From NCBI GenBank assembly GCA_002688875.1, contig NZDU01000039.1, positions 1-11,860 on the forward strand: 11,860 bases of DNA. Reading direction: 5' to 3'. Origin of the DNA: Candidatus Pacearchaeota archaeon. GTDB taxonomy: Archaea > Nanobdellota > Nanobdellia > Pacearchaeales > GW2011-AR1. The translations under genes were made by a program, and so were the position numbers. Positions 5,867-11,860 of this stretch are shown one piece after another; positions within the stretch are counted from its first letter, which is position 1, and the number at the start of each line of letters is the position of its first letter. The notes below the pieces were generated by a model that had not been told where the DNA came from, made no database searches, and worked only from the letters and a program-made list of their open reading frames with translations.

Positions 5867-6343
5867 TTATGTCCATCCTTTGAACCCTGCATCTGGATTT
5901 ACATAGATAGAACTGTTTTTTTCATTTTCACAAGCCTCTACACTAATAACCCATGCTCTGCCTCTAGTTTTTTTGCGTAACCATTCATCGGCATGAGTAC
6001 AAATCCTCATTGCTGTACCTTCCATACCTGGTCCTTCTTCTTGTACTACTAATTTACATACGCCTGCTTCATGCATTTTCTTAAATGTATCCATCCACGG
6101 ATCATTTTGGTCAATAACAAGAGTATGATCATAGTTTGCTTCTAACCAATGCTTTAATTCGTCTAAGTCACCATAATCAACAACAAAGCCTGCTTTATCC
6201 ATTGTTTGAGCACCAAATACTATACGAAAACTTCTACTATAACCATGTATTAAATGGCAGTTTCCATCGTGTCTGTACTGTCTATGGGCACAAGGAAAAT
6301 TAAAGAATGATTTTGTTGATGTAAATTCTTCAATGTCACTCAT
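5867..6343 (-). CDS. queD: QueD, 6-carboxy-5,6,7,8-tetrahydropterin synthase (PTPS family)
   Basis: 158 residues of the T-fold PTPS/QueD family, converting dihydroneopterin triphosphate to 6-carboxy-tetrahydropterin, the substrate of QueE. The N-terminus FFNFPCAHRQYRHDG has zinc ligand His20. CHLIHGYSRSF follows, with the catalytic Cys29 and ligand His33; the third ligand of the usual HGH motif is Tyr35. GFVVDYGDLDELK (52-64) and YDHTLV (Asp72-His73, the catalytic pair) follow, and VEACEN near the end supplies the final Glu139. An insertion of about 15 residues lies between the D-H pair and the last helix, as in a QueD-like subgroup that I associate with phages and some marine bacteria. A strong Shine-Dalgarno site overlaps the end of dpdA and fixes the start. 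Together with folE and queE it points to CDG synthesis. Confidence 0.9.
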   Translation of the reverse strand: MSDIEEFTSTKSFFNFPCAHRQYRHDGNCHLIHGYSRSFRIVFGAQTMDKAGFVVDYGDLDELKHWLEANYDHTLVIDQNDPWMDTFKKMHEAGVCKLVVQEEGPGMEGTAMRICTHADEWLRKKTRGRAWVISVEACENEKNSSIYVNPDAGFKGWT

Positions 6344-6346
6344 ATT

Positions 6347-7804
6347 TTATACCTCCTCAAATAAGTTTGCGAATTGTGTTGATGCATTAACGGTTTTTTT
6401 ACCAACTGCACCTCTGGTGCCAATTATTGACATCCAGTATCTGCTATATTCTTCTATTATCATTTCTGATTCTTCTTTATTGCTTGTTGCAAAAATTGCC
6501 TCTACTATATCTTTAAGCATAACACGATCAAAGGATTCGTCAACAAGCATTGCTGGTATCATACCAGCATCATATTGTCTATTTGCTTCTTGTACTGCGG
6601 TTAAATGCATCCAAATATTATGTCCCATTTGTATTGCATATGAAAAAGAATCCCATGATGTTTTACCTTCTTTCTTCATTTTATTTAGGTCGCCTGGTGC
6701 ATAAATGCAAACATCTTTCATTGTTAATCCTTTTGTAACAGGTGAATCTTCAAACTTTGGAAATATACTATCTGCTAACACACCATCACGCCATGGTCTG
6801 GTGTCTGTGGAATACTTTTTATCATCTGCTGATGCAATCATTCTGTAGACCCATTTCTTTCTATCTTCAATTTCAATTGATGTGTATACTTGTCCATTTG
6901 CTGTTGCAAGGAATGGTGATGCACAATCAAATGTAATAGTAAAGTTTTCGTTGTGGTATTTTCTTACTGCTCGTTGGATGTCTGTTAATAGTGTTGCCCA
7001 TTCTAATTTTGATGTACCTAAGAAGTGCATTATATCATGCACACCTTTTTCTAATAACCCATCATGCCGTAATGCAACCAATCTTTTTAAAACTAAATGT
7101 ATGTCACACATATTTTGTCCACCCATTGCCCAACCATTAAAGTGTGTTTCAGGATATTGTTTAGGATCACAGTAATGTTTCATATGTTCATACCAGTTAT
7201 CTGCATCTGTATGATTTTCACCTTGTAACACGTTGACAAATTTACAAGCACCTGTTTTATTTTTCATAAAGTATTGATTGTTAATGTCTGTAGCCGCAAG
7301 TGCGTCTTCATATTTCTTAATGCCTGTTGCTTTTTGACCTTCGGGTGATCTAGATACCCAAGCAGGAATATCTAGTATCATTCCATAATCCATTAATGCG
7401 TCCATCCATTTTAATACTGCTGTACGTTTTTTTGATGCTTTAGGACAATGAGGATCTTTCCAATCACCTTCCCATACACCTTTACCTATTTGGAATCCAC
7501 CTGAGTCGCCTAATGTCCATGATGTTGACTTATCTCTATTGCGAAACATATCTTCACCTGGGGCATCTTTGTTTAGGTCTAATGCGGCATGACCTGCCGA
7601 ATACAAACACCATTTATAATTAAATTGTGCTTTTGGGTCTAGGAAGTTTAAACTTTCTACTCCATTTACAAAGTTTTTTGGAATACGTTTATAGTTTACG
7701 TATTCTTCAAATCGTTGTTTGCCAATAAATGTTGCATAAAAACCACTGACTGCAGGTAAAAAGACTGCATAATCTTTTTGGGTCTCTGTGAGATTAGTGT
7801 TCAC
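6347..7804 (-). CDS. dpdA: DpdA-like DNA guanine transglycosylase (TGT superfamily)
   Basis: 485 residues related to tRNA-guanine transglycosylase. DpdA proteins swap guanine in DNA for a 7-deazaguanine base by base exchange, without breaking the strand. Seen here: LGDSGGFQIG (98-107) matches the TGT TDSGGFQ motif with the substrate-contacting Asp100; NVLQGENHTD (191-200) matches the VQGG loop; GWAMGGQ (224-230) matches the YAIGGL motif; and ITFDCASPF (290-298) matches the nucleophile motif FDCVLPTR, with Asp293 as nucleophile. The CxCxxCx(n)H zinc site of bacterial TGT is not seen, and the tRNA-specific C-terminus is replaced, as expected for a DNA enzyme. The start is GTG at 7804, directly after the clamp stop (TAA-GTG); no ATG occurs in the first 85 codons and no clear Shine-Dalgarno precedes it. 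Ordinary tRNA TGT is less likely because of length, divergence and context. Confidence 0.88.
   Translation of the reverse strand: MNTNLTETQKDYAVFLPAVSGFYATFIGKQRFEEYVNYKRIPKNFVNGVESLNFLDPKAQFNYKWCLYSAGHAALDLNKDAPGEDMFRNRDKSTSWTLGDSGGFQIGKGVWEGDWKDPHCPKASKKRTAVLKWMDALMDYGMILDIPAWVSRSPEGQKATGIKKYEDALAATDINNQYFMKNKTGACKFVNVLQGENHTDADNWYEHMKHYCDPKQYPETHFNGWAMGGQNMCDIHLVLKRLVALRHDGLLEKGVHDIMHFLGTSKLEWATLLTDIQRAVRKYHNENFTITFDCASPFLATANGQVYTSIEIEDRKKWVYRMIASADDKKYSTDTRPWRDGVLADSIFPKFEDSPVTKGLTMKDVCIYAPGDLNKMKKEGKTSWDSFSYAIQMGHNIWMHLTAVQEANRQYDAGMIPAMLVDESFDRVMLKDIVEAIFATSNKEESEMIIEEYSRYWMSIIGTRGAVGKKTVNASTQFANLFEEV
6351..6358 (-). promoter_or_regulatory. strong Shine-Dalgarno site for queD
   Basis: The minus strand reads GAGGAGGT, overlapping the last two Glu codons and the Val codon of dpdA, seven bases before the queD ATG at 6343. 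It is the best ribosome binding site in the window and suggests that QueD is made in larger amounts than DpdA, which has a GTG start and no clear site. Confidence 0.8.
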
Positions 7805-8542
7805 TTACTTGCTTTGAGCAGGAAGAATAAACTGATACTCACCGATGCCAGAATCAACTGTAATTTGTAATGCACCTTCATTTGATAAATGTATCTTTAA
7901 AGATGATGATTCTGCCAACTTTAATATTTGTAGAACCTGTGCAACCGGCCATGCCCAATTTTTATCTAATGTGCCTGTAACATTTGGTTGGAAAATAAAT
8001 TCTCCTGCATGAGTTGAATGGTCTCCAAAATAAAACTTCAAATCCGTGCCATCAGTTTTAGCAATAAATGAAGTTTCTTCGCTGTTTGCTTGAACTTGAT
8101 AACTTAATCTTGTAACAGATGCCATTGTTGGTTCAAATTCTATATCCCAAGTAACACCTCTGAACTTAACAGATTTAAGTTTTTCTTCAATAATTTCAGC
8201 ATTCATAAACCTGTAGTCATTTTTAAAGTCGCCATTTGCATTTTCGAAGTGTAATCCTGTTGGATATTTTACTCCGTCTTTATCTCTAGTGGTAACTGTA
8301 ATTTTTGCATTGTCTTTGTATTCAGGTACTTTTAACAATATGTCTAGTTTGTTTAACTGTGGCATACCAAATGTACCATCAATACCAGCAACTGGTTTGT
8401 GAAATTTTCCTTTCATAATAACAGATCTGTCATCTGCCATTGATTCGATTGTTGTTTCTTTACTATCTGATACAATCTTAACCAGATTTAGAAAGCCTAA
8501 TGTATGTGTATGCTTTACTATGTCTAATAATGTGTCTTTCAT
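7805..8542 (-). CDS. 45: sliding clamp, T4 gp45-like DNA polymerase processivity factor
   Basis: 245 residues, close to T4 gp45 (228). The trimeric clamp rings DNA, tethers the DNA polymerase, and in T4 also activates late transcription. It begins with a helix (MKDTLLDIVKHTHTLGFLNLVKIV), followed by repeating beta strands and a second domain (from about residue 125). It ends in VDSGIGEYQFILPAQSK, an ending of the type seen in marine T4-like phage clamps. The call rests on length, fold pattern and neighbourhood with the polymerase; direct similarity to T4 gp45 is weak. AAGGA about seven bases before the ATG is a plausible ribosome binding site, and a promoter lies in the gap upstream. This is the only gene in the window with a real 5' leader. 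Confidence 0.78.
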   Translation of the reverse strand: MKDTLLDIVKHTHTLGFLNLVKIVSDSKETTIESMADDRSVIMKGKFHKPVAGIDGTFGMPQLNKLDILLKVPEYKDNAKITVTTRDKDGVKYPTGLHFENANGDFKNDYRFMNAEIIEEKLKSVKFRGVTWDIEFEPTMASVTRLSYQVQANSEETSFIAKTDGTDLKFYFGDHSTHAGEFIFQPNVTGTLDKNWAWPVAQVLQILKLAESSSLKIHLSNEGALQITVDSGIGEYQFILPAQSK

Positions 8543-8557
8543 TGCCTATTCCTTATT

Positions 8558-8569
8558 ATCATCGATGAT
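8558..8569. promoter_or_regulatory. perfect 12-bp palindrome in the clamp leader
   Basis: ATCATCGATGAT, a perfect palindrome with no loop. It starts at about the predicted transcription start of the upstream promoter and ends a few bases before the ribosome binding site. The shape suits an operator for a dimeric protein rather than a stable RNA hairpin. Confidence 0.4.
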
Positions 8570-8576
8570 TCTATTA

Positions 8577-8605
8577 ATAGTAACATTATTTAGATCATAA
8601 GTCAA
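8577..8605 (-). promoter_or_regulatory. sigma70-type promoter upstream of the sliding clamp
   Basis: The minus strand reads TTGACT (8600-8605, 5 of 6 to TTGACA), a spacer of exactly 17 bases, then TACTAT (8577-8582, 4 of 6 to TATAAT) preceded by TGT, which makes an extended -10. The site lies in the only gap longer than 23 bases and points into the clamp gene. It would serve clamp, dpdA, queD and probably the genes beyond. Confidence 0.5.
8587..8593 (-). promoter_or_regulatory. CTAAATA, possible T4-type late promoter core
   Basis: The minus strand reads CTAAATA (TCTAAATA with one extra base, 7 of 8 to T4 late TATAAATA). It lies inside the spacer of the sigma70-type promoter, so the clamp could have overlapping early and late promoters. 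Short and AT-rich, so chance is possible. Confidence 0.25.
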
Positions 8606-8610
8606 ACAAA

Positions 8611-9492
8611 TTAATCTTCTGGAGGCAATATTTTTACTTCTGGATCACGTTTGGTAATAAGATTATAACGCCACCATTCTTGTTTCTTCCAGTCAACATC
8701 ACCTGGTTTCTTAAATTGTATATAAGAACAGTTTGGAGTATCAGTATGAATTTGTTCAATATCAAAATTGGTACAGTTGAATATAAGTTCTGTAATTGTT
8801 TTTTGATCATTGTATGCATAATATCCTTGTTTAATTAATTCTAGATCGTTTTTGTTGTCAGCATTTGCGAAATGTATAAGTCCTCGCCCACCATTTATTA
8901 GTTTATTATTCATTTGTGTAAATAATTTTTCTAATTGTGGTACAGTAAAATATGGTAAAAAATCCCAACTAAAAATATATCCAACTTCATCATTTGGTAT
9001 TATATCTAAATTAGTGTATCCATGATTAGCATCTAACATACAATGGATTAGATGTGCTAAAAACTTTGGTTGATATTTTTTATTAAGTTCTTCCGGAATA
9101 TGTGGATAAAAATCAACAGTATGAATTTGTTCAAATGCTGATAAATGATCAATCCAGTAACCATTACCTAATCCTAATAGTAAACAAGATAACGTATGAA
9201 TTTTTGCGTTTTCACATATACCTAATAAATCTTTTTTAAGTTTGGGAGGTACAATTGGTTCTATTTTGTTTTTTCGATCTAACTCAAACCATTCTGCAGT
9301 TTTTGAATTTGTTGATTGTATATTAAGTGAGGCTAATAGATTTGGATTTATGTCACGTAACATATTAATTGCTGTGCGTGTTTTAGTAAGCATATTTTCT
9401 AATGTTTCTTGATGTTTTTCAACTTCAGTAATATCAATAGAATTTAATTCTTGTAGTATATCATTAAATTTATTTTTTAATTTTTGATTCAT
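8611..9492 (-). CDS. class I SAM-dependent methyltransferase-like protein with N-terminal coiled coil
   Basis: 293 residues. The first 50 residues are helical and charged and likely form a coiled coil. From about residue 100 a Rossmann-like core follows: CLLLGLGNGYWIDHL (103-117) as the glycine-rich SAM loop, HTVDFYP (124-130) with the acidic end of strand 2 (Asp127), VGYIFSWDFLPYF (170-182) as strand 4 with the motif IV-like DFLPYF, then LINGGRGLIHF (198-208) as strand 5. These match class I methyltransferases, but no DNA methyltransferase NPPY or DPPY motif is present, so the substrate is not defined. The C-terminus is Trp- and Lys-rich (WKKQEWWRYNL). It overlaps the polymerase stop as TAATG and lies between polymerase and clamp. 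Partners in base modification or mRNA capping are guesses. Confidence 0.6.
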   Translation of the reverse strand: MNQKLKNKFNDILQELNSIDITEVEKHQETLENMLTKTRTAINMLRDINPNLLASLNIQSTNSKTAEWFELDRKNKIEPIVPPKLKKDLLGICENAKIHTLSCLLLGLGNGYWIDHLSAFEQIHTVDFYPHIPEELNKKYQPKFLAHLIHCMLDANHGYTNLDIIPNDEVGYIFSWDFLPYFTVPQLEKLFTQMNNKLINGGRGLIHFANADNKNDLELIKQGYYAYNDQKTITELIFNCTNFDIEQIHTDTPNCSYIQFKKPGDVDWKKQEWWRYNLITKRDPEVKILPPED

Positions 9493-11860
9493 TAAAATTC
9501 AAACAGAGTTGAAAACGTAGTGTTTTGTTCCGATGCTCCTAAATCATAATCTAGTACACCAATTAAGTTGTTTAGTTTTTTATTAATTATGGCCTCTTCC
9601 ATACCTTCATTATCAAAAGATAATTCTTTAAACCATTGTGGTATTCTTAATTCATCTATAGGATATGCTATTGATGTATATCCTAATGGATTATTTTTCA
9701 ATCTACATACAATAACTTTTGAACCATCTGTTATGTCTAACGAGTGTTGGTCTTTGTACATTTTTTTGACTGTATTCCAATTCATACTTGCTCTTACGTG
9801 GCCAGGCATATTTGCTTTACCAAGTCGTTGCTCTTTCTTTACATATTCGGTGAGATTGTTTACACGTTTTGGGGTTCCTTTTTCCCAACCTGGACGTTCT
9901 CTAAATTCTAATCTAAAATCTTGAATAAATTTTATTATTTCTGCTTCTGTTTTATTTGTTAGTACCATTAATAATATATCACTTAAGAAATCTTGTACAA
10001 ATTTTGGTGTATCAGATCTTTTTAAGTCTAATCCCATTGCTTTAACTTTTCCATATTCGTCAACGTTAACATTTCTGTTCCAAGTACCTTCAATTTTGTC
10101 TTGTCTAGTACCTTCTAAATCATAAATTAAAGTAGCATAACGTTTTTTAGTAATAAACAAACCTTTTGATGCTACTGCTTCTCTGCCGCCACGAATTATT
10201 TTACCTTTTGATTCTGGTGAATGGCAAGCCTCATACATAAATCTTGGAAATGACTTGTTTACTTCATCTGCAATTTTATCATATAATTCGATGCATGATT
10301 CTTTTGTCCAAGGCATTTTTTTTGCTTCTACTTCTTCTTTAACCATCGGGTATGCAGAAAAATAAACAGAATCAGTATCACCATATATTATTCCCTTACC
10401 TCGATGATTATATTCACCAGAAATAATTTCATTTGTTTTTGCCGCCATATGTTTTGTAATAGTTCTACCTGTTAGTGTTATTGATTGTCCTAATCTTAAG
10501 TCAAAAAATCTACAACCTGGATTTAATAGAGCACCATATAAACTGTTTAAGTTAATTTTTTTAACTAATTGTCTTTTATCCCAAAATGTTTGTTCAACTT
10601 TATTTCCGGCTTGTATAGATTCACGTAATTTATTTTGCATTTGCTTTCGTTCAGAAAACCATTTTTCTAATAATCCTGGAATAACTGCTTCGAATTCATA
10701 TGTGAATATTGTACCATTTGCAGATAAACCCCATTTAGATTCATTTTCAAATATCATACCATACAGTTCTGCCGCTGTATGTGTACTTTCAGTTCCATTG
10801 GTCCATTCAACTACACAATTGAATGCTCTATTTTTTCTTAAAACTTCTGTATACTCAACTGTAGCAAATTCTCCTTCCCATGCTGATGCTGGTGTTTTCT
10901 TTTCAAATTGTATTCGTTCATTAATCATTTTAGTTGTAGCATCTTGTTTTATTTGTCCAACAATAGTTTCTGGACCCATGTTCAATGCTCTAATGATTGA
11001 TGGGTATAGTGAATTAATATCAATTGAGCCAATATAATCATGCAATCCTTTTTGTGGATGAGCAACATAGGCACCAACTGCCGCTGATGTTGAGTGTGGT
11101 TCACGATGTGGTCTATTTGGAACTACCATACCACGTCTATGCGTTTCATTTATAATTGCTTGTTCTGTAACTGCAACTGCACCCATTGTAGTTTGTAGCA
11201 ATACAGTATTTGCGTGAGCCAACTCATTTGATAAATCTATAAATTTTAGTTTGTCATCAAGTTTAGAAATTAGCATTACATCTTGTCTATTATATTCAAC
11301 AAATGTTTTAAAGTCATTGTTGTATAAGGTATCTAATGTTCCTTCATATAAAGTTTTTCGTTCTCCTAGTTCTTCAAAACTGATTGCATCTAAACTAAAT
11401 GAATGCCTTTCTTCATATGTGTATTTTCTATATAATTGCATATAGTCTAAATGGACTCGACCAATTAAATCATATGTAGTTTCTTCGTTGCCAAAACGTT
11501 CAAATTTTCTTTTGCGTGGTGGTAAACTCCATAAACACATTTTACGAGTGTCATCTTTGCTTAATACTTTTATTGTTCTATTAACAATATATGGTATATC
11601 ATATCCTTCTGAATTCCAACCACTTAATACATCAACATCTTCTATTACACCAAGGAATGTTTGTAAAAGTTCTGCTTCATTATCAACAATGTATGTGTTA
11701 TCAAAATCTTTTATATTTTCTGTTGCTTCTTCTTTAGTAAGTGTTTTGGGTGGTATAACAATTGTAACTAACTGTTTAATCCATTGAAGATATAATGTAA
11801 TTGATGTAATTGGCATAAATGGATCTGATGCTTTTGAAAAACCTTTAGTTGGATCGAAAT
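9492..11860 (-). CDS. 43: family B DNA polymerase, T4 gp43-like (5' end outside window)
   Basis: The frame is open to base 11860, so 788 C-terminal residues are visible; about 115 residues are missing compared with T4 gp43 (898 aa). Numbering from the Met at 11816: ExoII NSEGYD (68-73), LDYMQLYRKYTY (123-134) as in T4, ExoIII YNRQD (175-179), motif A DINSLYPSI (266-274), motif B KINLNSLYG (420-428), motif C YGDTDS (478-483), then a KKRY segment near 577. It thus has both polymerase and 3'-5' exonuclease domains; the ExoI acidic pair would lie just outside the window. The last residues, TTFSTLFEF, resemble the T4 gp43 tail LFDMFDF, which docks on the sliding clamp. The methionine at 11816 is internal, not the start. 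The methyltransferase-like gene follows with a TAATG overlap. Confidence 0.96.
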   Translation of the reverse strand, partial: FDPTKGFSKASDPFMPITSITLYLQWIKQLVTIVIPPKTLTKEEATENIKDFDNTYIVDNEAELLQTFLGVIEDVDVLSGWNSEGYDIPYIVNRTIKVLSKDDTRKMCLWSLPPRKRKFERFGNEETTYDLIGRVHLDYMQLYRKYTYEERHSFSLDAISFEELGERKTLYEGTLDTLYNNDFKTFVEYNRQDVMLISKLDDKLKFIDLSNELAHANTVLLQTTMGAVAVTEQAIINETHRRGMVVPNRPHREPHSTSAAVGAYVAHPQKGLHDYIGSIDINSLYPSIIRALNMGPETIVGQIKQDATTKMINERIQFEKKTPASAWEGEFATVEYTEVLRKNRAFNCVVEWTNGTESTHTAAELYGMIFENESKWGLSANGTIFTYEFEAVIPGLLEKWFSERKQMQNKLRESIQAGNKVEQTFWDKRQLVKKINLNSLYGALLNPGCRFFDLRLGQSITLTGRTITKHMAAKTNEIISGEYNHRGKGIIYGDTDSVYFSAYPMVKEEVEAKKMPWTKESCIELYDKIADEVNKSFPRFMYEACHSPESKGKIIRGGREAVASKGLFITKKRYATLIYDLEGTRQDKIEGTWNRNVNVDEYGKVKAMGLDLKRSDTPKFVQDFLSDILLMVLTNKTEAEIIKFIQDFRLEFRERPGWEKGTPKRVNNLTEYVKKEQRLGKANMPGHVRASMNWNTVKKMYKDQHSLDITDGSKVIVCRLKNNPLGYTSIAYPIDELRIPQWFKELSFDNEGMEEAIINKKLNNLIGVLDYDLGASEQNTTFSTLFEF

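Noticed and set aside
5866..5892. Longer start (ATG at 5892) for the DUF465-like protein
   Set aside because: It would overlap queD by 26 bases and adds nine residues outside the family's usual helix; the ATG at 5865 has a better-placed ribosome binding site.
6682..6688. CTAAATA inside dpdA (and another at 2386-2392 in folE) as promoters
   Set aside because: They are in the middle of coding sequence with no gene start nearby, and such heptamers are expected by chance in AT-rich DNA.
6347..7804. Calling this gene an ordinary queuosine tRNA transglycosylase
   Set aside because: The CxCxxC zinc site of bacterial TGT is not visible, the sequence is long and divergent, and the setting among phage replication and deazaguanine genes fits DpdA better.
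8634..8819. Alternative minus-strand frame inside the methyltransferase-like gene
   Set aside because: It is wholly contained in another frame of a supported gene and has no motif or ribosome binding site.
337..11787. Plus-strand open frames of 60-120 codons, for example 6333-6704, 9568-9924 and 10702-11037
   Set aside because: They lie opposite well-supported minus-strand genes, show no recognisable motifs, and have low-complexity hydrophobic translations typical of the antisense of AT-rich genes.
11814..11816. ATG at 11816 as the true start of the DNA polymerase
   Set aside because: The frame stays open to the window edge, and the 14 codons upstream continue the alignment with T4 gp43 past this Met, so it is internal.

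Overview
The window looks like part of a lytic, T4-type (myovirus-like) phage genome, most likely from a marine host group such as those of pelagiphages or cyanophages. The reasons are an AT-rich composition, tightly packed genes all on the minus strand, a T4-like family B DNA polymerase, a gp45-like sliding clamp, and a set of small conserved proteins of the sort found in marine T4-like phages. The exact phage group is an inference. I see no tRNA, integrase, insertion sequence or CRISPR array.

Transcription runs from high to low coordinates. At the right edge is the DNA polymerase (its N-terminus lies outside the window), followed by a methyltransferase-fold protein and the sliding clamp. 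The 68-bp gap before the clamp is the largest in the window and holds a good sigma70-type promoter, a perfect 12-bp palindrome and a ribosome binding site. Next come a DpdA-like guanine transglycosylase and QueD. A block of small or poorly known genes follows: a DUF465-like coiled coil, a very basic peptide, an SGNH-like protein, a conserved unknown protein, a possible divergent T-fold protein and a 72-residue orphan. The left part holds a GT-B glycosyltransferase, FolE, two small unknown proteins, an AGAT-like amidinotransferase and, at the left edge, the N-terminal 71 residues of QueE.

The main theme is 7-deazaguanine chemistry. FolE makes dihydroneopterin triphosphate from GTP, QueD makes 6-carboxy-tetrahydropterin, QueE makes 7-carboxy-7-deazaguanine (CDG), and DpdA could exchange guanine in DNA for a 7-deazaguanine. 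QueC, which turns CDG into preQ0, is not in the window. The phage probably carries modified guanines in its DNA, which is known in other phages to block host restriction. Several pathway members show changes at normally conserved positions: QueD has HGY in place of HGH, QueE has CxxxCxxF in place of CxxxCxxC, FolE has CAHH in place of CEHH, and the amidinotransferase has Asn where a catalytic Asp is expected. The glycosyltransferase, amidinotransferase and unknown genes interleaved with the pathway are candidates for further base decoration, but that link is only positional.

Most genes abut or overlap by 1 or 4 bases (TAATG or ATGA junctions), so the segment is probably translated as a few polycistronic messages with coupling.
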